This document shows positions 26,923-35,293 of a DNA stretch of 64,000 nt, piece after piece (within the stretch, counting starts at the first letter, position 1; the number at the start of each line of letters is the position of its first letter). Made by a program: the position numbers and the translations under genes. The notes under the pieces were generated by a model that searched no databases, had not been told where the DNA came from, and saw only the letters and a program-made list of their open reading frames with translations. This stretch comes from DAOUAT01 sp964551735. Lineage in GTDB: Bacteria > Chloroflexota > Anaerolineae > CG2-30-64-16. The DNA is taken from positions 36,981 to 100,980 of the forward strand of contig CAZKEF010000022.1 of assembly GCA_964551735.1 (NCBI GenBank), given 5' to 3'.

Positions 26923-27579
26923 ATGGACAAAATCACCATCCTCATCGCCGACGACTCGGCGCCCTTCCGCGACGGCATGCGCGCCATGCTGCGCCGTGAG
27001 GCGGACTTGGTGCTGCTGGGCGAGGCCGTCAGCGGCGCTGAGGCCGTCCGCCTGGCCGCCAGTTTCCAGCCGGACGTGGTGCTGATGGACCTGCACATGC
27101 CCGAGGGCAACGGCATAGATGCCACCCGCAAGATCGTGGCGCAGACGCCCCACATCCGCGTGCTGGTGCTCACCATGTTCGAGGACGACGACTCGGTGTT
27201 CGCCGCGCTCCAGGCCGGCGCGCGCGGCTACCTGTTGAAGGGCGCGGACAAGGCCGAGATCCTGCGCGCCATCCGCGCGGTGCACAGCGGCGAGGCGATC
27301 TTCGGCCCGGCCATCGCGCAGCGCCTGATGGGCTATTTCGCAGCCCTGCGTCGGCCGGCCGCGGCCCGGCCTCCCTTTCCTGAGCTCACCGACCGCGAGC
27401 GGGAGATTCTGGCGATGATCACCCGCGGCCGGACCAACCAGGAGATCGCGACGGATCTGGTGGTGAGCTTGAAAACCGTGCGCAACCACGTCTCCAACAT
27501 CTTTGCCAAGCTCCAGGTGGCCGACCGGGCGCAGGCCATGGACGCGGCGCGCAAGGCCGGGCTGGGGACGGGCACATAG
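26923..27579 (+). CDS. NarL/FixJ-family response regulator, apparently orphaned
   Basis: A 218-residue regulator with a receiver domain (ADDS, phosphorylatable Asp in DVVLMDLHMPEGNG, VLVLTMFEDDD, GYLLKGADKAE) and a LuxR helix-turn-helix (LTDREREILAMITRGRTNQE, then LVVSLKTVRNHVSNIFAKL). The start could be 26923 or the in-frame ATG at 26911; neither has a strong ribosome-binding site. The sequence just upstream is the broken tail of a histidine kinase of the matching type, so the pair was once a two-component operon. The helix-turn-helix end is duplicated as a fragment at 29127-29240. Confidence 0.88.
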   Translation: MDKITILIADDSAPFRDGMRAMLRREADLVLLGEAVSGAEAVRLAASFQPDVVLMDLHMPEGNGIDATRKIVAQTPHIRVLVLTMFEDDDSVFAALQAGARGYLLKGADKAEILRAIRAVHSGEAIFGPAIAQRLMGYFAALRRPAAARPPFPELTDREREILAMITRGRTNQEIATDLVVSLKTVRNHVSNIFAKLQVADRAQAMDAARKAGLGTGT

Positions 27580-27663
27580 CCATGCCACGGCGTTTTGGGG
27601 CGACCTGCCTGTGCGCGGTATGATAGAGGCGAATCATCTGCCAGCTCGATAGAAGCACCACCT

Positions 27664-28299
27664 ATGCTGGCCGACACCCTGCGCATCCACCTGCTCGGAT
27701 CATTCCGCCTGCTCCACCGCGATGAAGTGGTCAAGGGCTTCGATCAGGCGCGCCTCCAGGAGTTACTGGCGTATCTCCTTCTGCATCGCGACAGCCCTGT
27801 CCCCCGGCAGCAGCTCGCTTTCCTCTTCTGGCCCGATTTGGCCGAGGAGCAGGCCTGCACCAACTTCCGCCACCTCTGGCATCGGCTGCGCCGCGCTTTG
27901 CCGGATGCCGATCGTTTTTTAGGCGCCGATGAACTGACCGTGCAATGGCGCGAGGACGCGCCTGGTTGGTCGGATGTCGCCTTGTTTGAGACGGGCTTGC
28001 GGCGCGTGCAAGCCAATGCGGGCGCGGATGACCGGATAGCGGTGCCAGAGCAAGTGGTGGTCGCCTACAGCGGTGAGCTGCTGCCCGGCTGCTACAGCGA
28101 TTGGCTGCTGGCCGAACGGGATCGGCTGGCGCAGGGCTATGGGCTGTTGGTGCGACATCAGCAGTGGCGCGCGGCCAACACGGCGAGCGCGCTGCGGATG
28201 TATAACCGGCTGAGTCGGGCGCGAGCGGACGACAGGGGAGTTCGCGACGTCATCAACGTGATCGGAAGCCACGCCACGTCATCACGTACTCAAGCGTGA
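27664..28299 (+). pseudogene. Truncated SARP/BTAD-type transcriptional activator
   Basis: The N-terminal 170-180 residues match the winged-helix plus BTAD region of Chloroflexota activators: LRIHLLGSFRLLHRDEVV, LAYLLLHRDSPVPRQQLAFL, FWPDLAEEQACTNFRHLWHR, and YSGELLPGCYSDWLLAERDR. Full-length relatives usually continue for several hundred residues with an AAA domain and TPRs. Here the BTAD breaks off after QQWRAANTA and ends in an unrelated tail of about 45 codons. It is either a minimal regulator or, more likely, a 5' fragment left by deletion. The ATG at 27664 is preceded by a poor ribosome-binding site. Confidence 0.68.
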
Positions 28300-28329
28300 T
28301 ACAAATCGATCACAAGGGAGGAGGTGCTC

Positions 28330-28875
28330 ATGAACCCTGTTTTTCTTGTGGTCGGCGCTCCGGCCGTTGGTAAGAGCACGACAGCGCACGCGTTGGCGTC
28401 CCGATTCGAGAAAAGCATCCATATCCCCGTGGATGATGTGCGCGACATGGTGGTCTCGGGATTGCTGTATCCGTCGGCCGAATGGGGGACGGGCCTTATC
28501 GAGCAGTTGCGCCTGGCGCGTGAGAGTGTGGCGCAGATGGCACGCACGTATCGCCAGGCCGGTTTTGTTGTGGTGATTGATGACTTCTGGGATCCCAACA
28601 GCCGGCTGCTCGAGTATGGCGAGCTACTTGATGAGCCGAACACGCACAAAGTCCTGTTATATCCGACGCAACAGGCGGCGCAGGAGCGGAATCGGAAACG
28701 CACTGGTCCAAGCGATGCCAGCGAGTACATCGCAGGTGGCATTCAGGTGGTGTATGAGTATCTGAGCACGGAAGTTGCCGGTCTGGCGTGTCAAGGCTGG
28801 ATGGTGCTGGATACAACAGACCAAAGCGTCGAGGCGACCGTAGTAAGTATCCTTGCGCAGCATGCGCTGAGTTGA
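28330..28875 (+). CDS. P-loop kinase-like ATPase, paralog A
   Basis: A 181-residue protein. Walker A is VVGAPAVGKSTTAHAL near residue 7, followed by a DDVRDMVVSG segment and the unusual VVVIDDFWDPNSRL block that would serve as Walker B. The fold is probably the AAA_33/zeta-toxin/phosphotransferase type. AAGGGAGGAGGTG stands before the ATG at 28330, a very strong ribosome-binding site. It has a close paralog at 32620 with the same motifs. The substrate is unknown: a small-molecule or polynucleotide kinase are both possible, and there is no antitoxin-like neighbour. Confidence 0.75.
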   Translation: MNPVFLVVGAPAVGKSTTAHALASRFEKSIHIPVDDVRDMVVSGLLYPSAEWGTGLIEQLRLARESVAQMARTYRQAGFVVVIDDFWDPNSRLLEYGELLDEPNTHKVLLYPTQQAAQERNRKRTGPSDASEYIAGGIQVVYEYLSTEVAGLACQGWMVLDTTDQSVEATVVSILAQHALS

Positions 28876-29126
28876 CGGTAGAAATCCTCAACTTGCCCTC
28901 AGTTTCTCCTTGGCATGCTCACAACACCATAGCACCGCATCTGCCACCAGCACGCCGGCCGCCACCTCGGTGACGACCGTCGCGTTCGCCGGCAGCGCGG
29001 CAACAGTCCGTCGCTGTGGCGCTGCTCTCCCGTGTGCTGATCCTGGCCGTCGAGCTGCTTTCTTTGTGGGCATCTGGTGGCCGTTGCAGCGCAGATGCGC
29101 GCCCGGCAAGCCTCAACCCCACAATC
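28876..29126. other. Non-coding or decayed stretch
   Basis: Between paralog A and the helix-turn-helix fragment. A minus-strand frame ending at 28888 reads ATVVTEVAAGVLVADAVL then CCEHAKEKLRAS and looks mildly protein-like, possibly the tail of a lost gene, but there is no recognisable family or start signal. Confidence 0.35.
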
Positions 29127-29240
29127 AGCCTCAAAACCGTGCGCAACCACGTCTCCAACAGCTTAGCCAAGCTCCAGGTGGCCGATCGCGCGCAGGCGAT
29201 GGATGTGGCGCGCAAGGCCGGGCTGGGGGCAACCTCGTAG
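29127..29240 (+). pseudogene. Detached copy of a LuxR helix-turn-helix
   Basis: 37 codons plus stop that nearly repeat the end of the response regulator at 27463-27579: LKTVRNHVSN, then AKLQVADRAQAMD, then ARKAGLG. The nucleotide sequence is also nearly the same over about 110 bases. No receiver domain or start belongs to it, so it is a duplicated or leftover gene end. Confidence 0.75.
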
Positions 29241-29271
29241 TCTTCCGCGCTTATCTTTTGGGTCGGCCAAC

Positions 29272-31695
29272 TCAGAGTTGCCCCTGCTGCTCAAACGCCA
29301 GCCGCGCCGAAGACGCCAACACGGCGTAGCGAGCTGTTTCCCGAGGCGAGAGCGGCCGCCGAGATGTCAGGCGCAGCGCATGAGCCTGGCCGGCCAGCGC
29401 GGCGGCCTGGCTGGCGTTGCCCTGCGCCAGGGCCAGCTCGGCCTGGAGCAGCCATGCGCCGGCCGCCGCGGCCGGGTCGGGCTGGGCTTGGTATTCGGCC
29501 ACCGCGCGCGCGGCCAACGCCTGCGCCCCGGCCAGATCTCCCTCGGCCGCGCTGGCGCGCGCCAGCAGCAGCCGCGGATCGGTCACGTAGTGGTCATCCC
29601 CCAACGCCTCGAACTGGCGCAGGCTGGTTTCGGCCAACTGCCGGGCCGCGCTGCGCTCCCCGCACTCCCACAGCGTATCGGCCAGGTTGAACGCCACGAA
29701 CGCGTGCAGCCAGCCGGCCGGGGCCACCTGCGTGGCCGCGTAGGCGCGCTCCAGCCAGCGGCGTGACTCGGCCAGGTCGAGCATCTCCAGGCTGATGATG
29801 CCGATGTGCGCCCAGGCCTGCGCCGGGTCGGCGGTCGGATCGGCCGCGACGCTCTCATGCATCCAGGTGATAGCCTGCTGGTAATCGCCCAGCACATAGG
29901 CGGTCAGCCCCATGTTGTGCAGCGCCGTAGCGATGCCCAGCGCGTCGTTCAACTCGCGGCGCAGCGCCAATCCTTCCTGGTGACACGCCAGGCTGGCCGC
30001 AGGGTCTTCCAAGGCCAGGTGGATCGAGGCCAGGCCGTTGAGTGCCCGCGCCCGCGCCGACCGGTCGGGCGTGGTCAGCCGCAGCGCGGCCCCCAGCAGC
30101 TCGCGTCCCAGCGCAAACAGCCCCCGCCGATACCAGAACCACCACAAGTGGCCGGCCAGCGCGATGGCAGTCTCGCCATCCCCCGCGGCCAGCGCCCAAC
30201 GCAGCGCGGCCAGCAGGTTGTCGTGATCGGCCAGCGCGGCCCCCATCCAAACCGCCTGGCCCTCGCCCAGCAAGCCGCTGAACACCTCGCCCGCGAACGC
30301 CGCGAAATAGGTCGCGTGACTGCGTTGCGCCGCGGCCAGACTCCCGGCGGCCGCCAGTTGTTCAACCGCGTACGCGCGCAGCGTCTCCAGCAGCATCACC
30401 CGGCCCTCCGCGATGCGGATCAGATTGGCGCGCGCCAGCGCCGCCAGCACGTCCGGCCCGGCGGCGGCCACGGCCCCCGCGGCCGCCGCGGCGCAGCCGC
30501 CCGTAAAGGCCCCCAGGTAATAAAACGCGTCGGCCTGCGCGGGCGGCAGCATCCGCACGCTCCAGCCGATGGCGGCCTGCAGGGTGCGATGGCGCTCGGC
30601 GATGTTGCGCTTGTCCTGCCTGAGCCACGTCGAAGAGAGCTGGCCGGGGCCACGCAACGCCAGCAATTGCTGCGCCAGTTCGACCGGCGGCAGATCGCGC
30701 AGGCGCACCGCGGCCAGCTCCAGCGCCAGCGGCAGCCCATCCAGCGCGGCGCACAGCGTCGCCAGCGGCAGCAGGTTGCCGGCGGTCAGGGCGAAGTCGG
30801 GATCCATGGCCTGGCCGCGGGCGACCAACAACTGCATGGCCGGCGACTGCCCCCAGCGCTCCAGGTCGGGCGGCTCGGCCAGGTCGGGCGCGGCCAGCGG
30901 AGGCAGCGGCCACTCGTACTCGCCGTAGAGGTCCAGCGGCACGCGGCTGGTGCAGAGCATCTTCACGCCGGGCGCGCCGGCCAGCCAGTCAGCGAAGAGC
31001 GGCGCGGCCTCCAGGATGTGCTCGCAGTTGTCGGCCACCAGCAGCAGCCGGCGCGGGGCCAGATGGGCCGCGATGGCCGCTTCGGCGGTCTGCTGCGGCG
31101 CGGGGGTGACGCCGAGCGCCCGCAGGAAGGCGTAGGGGACATCCGCCGCCGCGGCCACGTCAGCCAGGGGGACGAAGGCGGCGCCGTCGTGGAACTGCGG
31201 CAGGGCCTGGTGCGCCACTTCCAGCGCCAGCCGGCTCTTGCCGATGCCCGGCGCGCCCACCAGCGTGACCAGGCGGGCCGTCGCCAGCAGCGCCAGGAGA
31301 TCCGCCAGCTCGCGTTCCCGGCCGATGAGGGGCAGCAGCGGCGCTGGCGGCCGGTGGGCCGGGGCAGCCGGCGCGGCCGGGGCAGGCAGGGCCTCGCTGG
31401 TCACTTCCAGGCGCGTCTGCCGCGTGTGGGTGATCGTCACCTGCTGGCCGCGGCGCGTCTGGCCGACCAACGCCAACAGGTGTTCGGCCAGACGCGACTC
31501 GTCCCGCTCGAACAGGGCCGGCACGAACAACGCGGCGATCACCGCCAGGTCAGGCAGCCGCGAGCCGTTCTCCAGCCGGGCGATCTGCTCGCGGCTGTAG
31601 CCCACTGCGCGGCCCAGCTCGTCCTGGGTCAGGCGGGCGCGCTTGCGCAGGAAGCGCAAGGCCTCGGGGAAGGTATTCGGGAGCACGTTCAGCAT
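29272..31695 (-). CDS. XRE helix-turn-helix regulator with NB-ARC/STAND ATPase and TPR repeats
   Basis: An 807-residue regulator. Residues about 8-65 are an XRE-type DNA-binding domain (ALRFLRKRARLTQDELGRAV, YSREQIARLENGSRLPDL), about 125-400 an NB-ARC/STAND ATPase with Walker A LVGAPGIGKSRLALEVAH and a LLLVADNCEHI Walker B, and the rest TPR-like helices (DYQQAITWMHESVAADPTAD). Such proteins switch transcription after ligand and ATP binding. The ATG at 31695 is chosen; a TTG two codons earlier is possible. It is divergent from the lipoprotein gene at 31973, across a region with three 10-bp-phased TGTCAC sites that may be its operator. A short dispersed repeat is inserted in frame at 30610-30635. 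Confidence 0.87.
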   Translation of the reverse strand: MLNVLPNTFPEALRFLRKRARLTQDELGRAVGYSREQIARLENGSRLPDLAVIAALFVPALFERDESRLAEHLLALVGQTRRGQQVTITHTRQTRLEVTSEALPAPAAPAAPAHRPPAPLLPLIGRERELADLLALLATARLVTLVGAPGIGKSRLALEVAHQALPQFHDGAAFVPLADVAAAADVPYAFLRALGVTPAPQQTAEAAIAAHLAPRRLLLVADNCEHILEAAPLFADWLAGAPGVKMLCTSRVPLDLYGEYEWPLPPLAAPDLAEPPDLERWGQSPAMQLLVARGQAMDPDFALTAGNLLPLATLCAALDGLPLALELAAVRLRDLPPVELAQQLLALRGPGQLSSTWLRQDKRNIAERHRTLQAAIGWSVRMLPPAQADAFYYLGAFTGGCAAAAAGAVAAAGPDVLAALARANLIRIAEGRVMLLETLRAYAVEQLAAAGSLAAAQRSHATYFAAFAGEVFSGLLGEGQAVWMGAALADHDNLLAALRWALAAGDGETAIALAGHLWWFWYRRGLFALGRELLGAALRLTTPDRSARARALNGLASIHLALEDPAASLACHQEGLALRRELNDALGIATALHNMGLTAYVLGDYQQAITWMHESVAADPTADPAQAWAHIGIISLEMLDLAESRRWLERAYAATQVAPAGWLHAFVAFNLADTLWECGERSAARQLAETSLRQFEALGDDHYVTDPRLLLARASAAEGDLAGAQALAARAVAEYQAQPDPAAAAGAWLLQAELALAQGNASQAAALAGQAHALRLTSRRPLSPRETARYAVLASSARLAFEQQGQL
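30610..30635. repeat. In-frame copy of a CTTCGAC..GCTCAGG repeat
   Basis: On the coding (minus) strand it reads TTCGACGTGGCTCAGG then CAGGACAAG, encoding STWLRQDK inside the STAND ATPase region of the XRE regulator. It shares its core with the copies at 16362 and 62009. Confidence 0.5.
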
Positions 31696-31723
31696 CGGCA
31701 AGGTTCCCCATGACCCAGAAGTC

Positions 31724-31792
31724 GGACGCGGATGAACGCGGATAGACGCGGAAAGCCTCGAAATCCGCGCTTGTCCGCGCTCGTCCGCGTCC
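31724..31792. repeat. GACGCGGA-type inverted repeat, copy 1
   Basis: Two 29-base arms (31724-31752 and 31764-31792) that pair with five mismatches, built from GGACGCGGA-like units repeated about every 10 bases. A related element lies at 46826-46915. Confidence 0.65.
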
Positions 31793-31820
31793 CTCTCTTG
31801 GATTTATCACTGCACAAAGC

Positions 31821-31863
31821 TGTCACAAAATGTCACCACGTGTCACGCGATGGATGCTATCAT
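31821..31863 (+). promoter_or_regulatory. Activator-type promoter with three phased TGTCAC repeats
   Basis: TGTCAC occurs at 31821, 31831 and 31841, exactly 10 bp apart, and occupies the place of a -35 box. Eleven bases later comes an extended -10 (TG-C-TATCAT, 31856-31863). This layout is typical of promoters that need an activator binding one face of the helix. A fourth TGTCAC lies near 31918. It would drive the lipoprotein, kinase and beta-helix genes. Confidence 0.55.
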
Positions 31864-31972
31864 ACCCCATAGATGGAGGATGTGAGAAAAATGACCATCC
31901 ACCGCTTGACGTTGACTGTCACAGTGATCGAAACGACGACCACCACTATCATCCAACCAGGAGAGTGGACCG

Positions 31973-32614
31973 ATGAAACGACGATTGACCTTGTTGACCG
32001 CCCTGTTGCTAAGCGCGTTCATCGCCGCGGGGTGCGGCGGTGGAACGACGCCGGCCCCAGCCATACGTCCCCCGGCGACGGCGGAGCTGGCCAGGCCGGC
32101 CCAGACCGCGCCTGAGGCCCCGGCCCAAGCGCCGGCCGCAGCCACGTCAGCCTGCGAAGAGTACTTCGGCTTCTGCGTGACTGCCCAAGCCAGCGGCGCG
32201 GTGAACGCCGCCGGCGCCGGCGGCTGGGCCAGCAGCAGCAAGACCGATTGTACCGCGCTGGCCGCGGCCGGCACGGCGCGCATCTTGGAGCTGCCCAACC
32301 TGCTGGCCGCGGGGGAGCAGCAGATCGCCGCGGCGCTGACGCGCATCGGCGCATACACCGGGCCGGGCACGTACACCCTGGCAGCCACGGCGGCCGGCGG
32401 CGCCATGCCCGACATGTTCCCCGTGGTGCGGATCGGCAGCCGCGCGTTCCAGAACGGCGCGGACACCACCGCCACCGTGACGGTCAACGCGGATGGCTCC
32501 GGCGCGTTGGCGGCCACCAAGCTGGTGGAGATGGACGCCATGCAGGGCGCCACGCCCGACCCCAGCGCCCGCCTCGATTTCGCCATGCAGTGGACGTGCC
32601 AGGGGAAGGAGTGA
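31973..32614 (+). CDS. Secreted lipoprotein of unknown function
   Basis: A 213-residue protein with a type II signal peptide: MKRR, hydrophobic core, lipobox ending at Cys21 (FIAAGCGGG). A Pro/Ala linker of about 35 residues follows, then a domain of about 150 residues (EEYFGFCVTAQASGA; IGAYTGPGTYTLA; TATVTVNADGSGAL) that looks beta-rich. GGAG stands before the ATG. It is the first gene after the phased TGTCAC promoter and ends 5 bp before the kinase paralog B. Family unknown. Confidence 0.75.
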   Translation: MKRRLTLLTALLLSAFIAAGCGGGTTPAPAIRPPATAELARPAQTAPEAPAQAPAAATSACEEYFGFCVTAQASGAVNAAGAGGWASSSKTDCTALAAAGTARILELPNLLAAGEQQIAAALTRIGAYTGPGTYTLAATAAGGAMPDMFPVVRIGSRAFQNGADTTATVTVNADGSGALAATKLVEMDAMQGATPDPSARLDFAMQWTCQGKE

Positions 32615-32619
32615 ATCCG

Positions 32620-33165
32620 ATGCGCCAACCGATTTACCTGATCACGGGCGCGCCCGCATCTGGCAAGAGCACGGTGAGCCGCGCGCTGGCGGCCCGGTTC
32701 CCGCGGAGCATCGCGATCTGTGTGGACGTTCTGCGCAGCATGGTGGTGGGGGGTGTGGTGCATCCAGGCCCCGAATGGCCTCGCGAGCTGGTCGAGCAAC
32801 TCCAACTGGCGCGCCGGAGCGTGACGGAGATGGCGAAGCTCTATCAAGACGCCGGGTTCGCCGTCGTGATTGACGACTTCTGGGATCCGCACTCGCGGAT
32901 GAGCGAATATCGTGAGCTGTTCGACGCGGCCGAAATGCAGCGGGTTGTGCTCTATCCCCAGCAGCAGAAGGCGCACGCCCAAAACCTGCTGCGGACCGGC
33001 CCCGGCGGGTTTCAGGAATATCTGGACGGCGGGATTCGGGAGGTGTACGCCGACCTGAACCGTACCGCCGGCGAACTGGCACAGAACGGGTGGATCCTGT
33101 TGGATACGACGGATGACACAGCCGAAGATACCGCAGCCCGGCTGCGTGCGTTGGCCGCGGCTTGA
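32620..33165 (+). CDS. P-loop kinase-like ATPase, paralog B
   Basis: A 181-residue homolog of the protein at 28330. Walker A is ITGAPASGKSTVSRAL, followed by VDVLRSMVVGG, EMAKLYQDAGFAVVIDDFWD and ILLDTTDDTAEDTAARL. Conserved blocks match paralog A along the whole length. The GGAG used for initiation lies inside the end of the lipoprotein gene (stop 5 bp upstream), and the beta-helix gene begins 9 bp after its stop, so all three are co-transcribed. A cytosolic kinase placed between two secreted proteins is unusual; its role is not evident. Confidence 0.77.
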   Translation: MRQPIYLITGAPASGKSTVSRALAARFPRSIAICVDVLRSMVVGGVVHPGPEWPRELVEQLQLARRSVTEMAKLYQDAGFAVVIDDFWDPHSRMSEYRELFDAAEMQRVVLYPQQQKAHAQNLLRTGPGGFQEYLDGGIREVYADLNRTAGELAQNGWILLDTTDDTAEDTAARLRALAAA

Positions 33166-33174
33166 GAGGAGACC

Positions 33175-35145
33175 ATGATCATGCAAAGAGCCTTTTTTCC
33201 GAAGCAGTTCGTTCTGATGCTTGCGTTGTTGCTGGCGCTGAGTATGGCGTTCACGATCGCGGCGGGGGCGGTCGAACCCGCCGCGCTGCCCGCGGCTGCC
33301 AATGCCGTGGTGGGCAATGGCACACCGGCAAGTTGCACCGAAGCCGCCTTCGACAGCACCCTGGCCGCCGTGCAGGCCGATCTCGGCGGCGTCATCACCT
33401 TCAACTGCGGCGGCGCGGCCCACACGATTGATATTTATACCAGCGCCACAATCTATACCCAGGTGACGATTGATGGCGGCGACCGCATCCGTCTCTTCGC
33501 CCAGGGCAGCGCTCCCGGCTTTGTCAAACAGCGCTTTTTTGAGATCGCACCCGGCGGCTGGCTGACGCTGCGTCACATCACCCTGGAGGGAGCGCGGGGT
33601 CCGGCCGGGGATGGCTGGGGGTCGCAGGGCGGCTCGATTGTAGTGTGGGGCAGCGCAGATCCCGAAGAACGCACCGGCCTGGAGTTGTTCAACACCACCA
33701 TTCTGAACAGTGCCAGCACCGCCTGGGGAGGAGCCATTGCCAACGAAGGGGGATATGTCCTGATTCAGGATAGCACCCTCACCACCAGCAGCGCCAAATG
33801 GGGTGGGGCGTATAACGGTGCCAACGGCACCGACTTGATCGTGGCAAGCACCATCACCCTCAACAGTGCCCAGGCGAGCGGCGGCGCAGTGCGCTTCTGG
33901 AACTCGCTCGACAGCCAAATCAGCGACAGCACCATCAGCGTCAACACCACGACGACCGGACCCGGCGGCGGGGTGGACAACCTCGGCGGGCAACTGATCG
34001 TCAGACGGTCGTATCTCGAAGACAACAGCGCGACCTCCGGCGGCGGTATTTCCCAGGTCAACAACCAGGATCGAGTGGCCAGCCTGCTGGTGGAAAACAG
34101 TCGCATCGCAGGCAACTCGGCCTTCCACAACGGGGGCGGCATTCACAGCTACGGTACGGTCACCGTGCGCAGCACCCTGATCCGCGACAACGTGGCGGGC
34201 GATTTTGGCGGCGGCATCAACGCCACCAGCAGCCAGGTGGCGCTGCTCGACACGACCCTCACACAAAATGAAGCCACCAATGGCGGCGGTCTCGCTGTCA
34301 AAGCAGGCGGGCTGACGCTGACACGGGGTATCGTCAGCCGCAATCAGGCGCAGCAGGGGGCGGGGCTGTATCTGGATGAGATTGTCGGAGCGAATGCCGA
34401 CAACTGGGCCAGAATCACGGCGACCACGATTGAGGACAACAGCGCGCAGACGGTCGCCGGGGCGATCTTCGTTTCGCAGGCGTATGTCGTGCTGGAACAG
34501 AGTGCTATTTACGGCAACAGCGCGGTAGCTACGCGTTTCGGGGCGATATACATCCCGACATCAGCGACGGGCAGCAGCTATGTGACGATCAACCGCAGCG
34601 CGATCCACGCCAATAATGAGGGTGGGGTCTACAATAGCGGCACGCTCCTGCTTTCCAACAGCACGATCAGCGGCAACGGGGGCTGGGGGGTGTGGGCGGG
34701 GCAGCAGGCGATCCACACCGGGCTGCGGTTTAGCACCTTATCCGGCAGTCTGGCGGGGCAGTTTCGACGCGGTGGGGGGGCGTTGACGGTGGAAGCAACC
34801 GTGATGGACGGCAGTTTGCAGGTGTTGCAGCCCAACTGCGTGACGGCGGCCGGGGTTCCGGCGGCGAGTGGCCGGGACAACTGGTCGGGCGACGGGACGT
34901 GCGGGGCGCTGTTCCAGGCGAGTGCAAGCCTGAATCTCGGTCCGCTGGCGCTGAACGGTGGGACGACGATGAATCATCTGCCGCAGACTGGGAGTGTGCT
35001 GGTTGACACGGCGGCGTGTGACGGGCTGATGGTGGACCAACGGGGGGCCAGTCGGCCGAGTGGCAGTGCCTGTGATGCCGGAGCGATAGAGGTCGGCGCC
35101 AGGCTGCCGGTCCAGCGGGTATTCTTGCCGATGCTGGTGCGTTGA
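33175..35145 (+). CDS. Secreted right-handed beta-helix protein (choice-of-anchor Q-like)
   Basis: A 656-residue exported protein. A signal peptide covers about residues 10-33 (LMLALLLALSMAFTIAAGA). Residues 90-600 are parallel beta-helix rungs with repeated GGAI/GGGI and N-S-A turns (STAWGGAIANEGGYVLIQDS; NSAFHNGGGIHSYGTVTV), as in polymorphic membrane and choice-of-anchor proteins. The end carries LALNGGTTMNHLPQTGSVLV and a DQRGASRP block, then a tail finishing RVFLPMLVR. Similar LP-hydrophobic-R endings are common in Chloroflexota exported proteins and may be a sorting signal; this is inference. GAGAGGAGA precedes the ATG. Confidence 0.84.
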   Translation: MIMQRAFFPKQFVLMLALLLALSMAFTIAAGAVEPAALPAAANAVVGNGTPASCTEAAFDSTLAAVQADLGGVITFNCGGAAHTIDIYTSATIYTQVTIDGGDRIRLFAQGSAPGFVKQRFFEIAPGGWLTLRHITLEGARGPAGDGWGSQGGSIVVWGSADPEERTGLELFNTTILNSASTAWGGAIANEGGYVLIQDSTLTTSSAKWGGAYNGANGTDLIVASTITLNSAQASGGAVRFWNSLDSQISDSTISVNTTTTGPGGGVDNLGGQLIVRRSYLEDNSATSGGGISQVNNQDRVASLLVENSRIAGNSAFHNGGGIHSYGTVTVRSTLIRDNVAGDFGGGINATSSQVALLDTTLTQNEATNGGGLAVKAGGLTLTRGIVSRNQAQQGAGLYLDEIVGANADNWARITATTIEDNSAQTVAGAIFVSQAYVVLEQSAIYGNSAVATRFGAIYIPTSATGSSYVTINRSAIHANNEGGVYNSGTLLLSNSTISGNGGWGVWAGQQAIHTGLRFSTLSGSLAGQFRRGGGALTVEATVMDGSLQVLQPNCVTAAGVPAASGRDNWSGDGTCGALFQASASLNLGPLALNGGTTMNHLPQTGSVLVDTAACDGLMVDQRGASRPSGSACDAGAIEVGARLPVQRVFLPMLVR

Positions 35146-35163
35146 TCGGCGTCGCGTATCCGT

Positions 35164-35274
35164 GGAATCGAGGCTGCGCGAAGCCCCTTGAGAATCAGCC
35201 GGTTGCTTCCGCTGACAGGAGTGACCGGCTGCCCGCTCTGGCTTCGCCACGCGGGCCAGGGAAGCCTCGATTCC
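35164..35274. repeat. Palindromic dispersed repeat, copy 2 (GAATCGAGGCT type)
   Basis: Outer arms 35164-35175 and 35263-35274 (GGAATCGAGGCT and complement) are perfect, and an inner pair CAGCCGGT/ACCGGCTG lies at 35196-35203 and 35224-35231. It is larger than copy 1 at 26828 but shares both arm motifs. It ends 20 bp before the truncated protease gene. Confidence 0.65.
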
Positions 35275-35293
35275 GGGGAATTAGCCGACTTTT

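Noticed and set aside
28330..28875. P-loop kinase as zeta toxin of a toxin-antitoxin pair
   Set aside because: No small antitoxin gene overlaps or precedes it, and the paralog sits in a different context.
31843..34266. Minus-strand open frame of 807 codons across the lipoprotein, kinase and beta-helix genes
   Set aside because: It runs antisense through three genes with clear signal peptides, Walker motifs and repeats; its composition is not protein-like.
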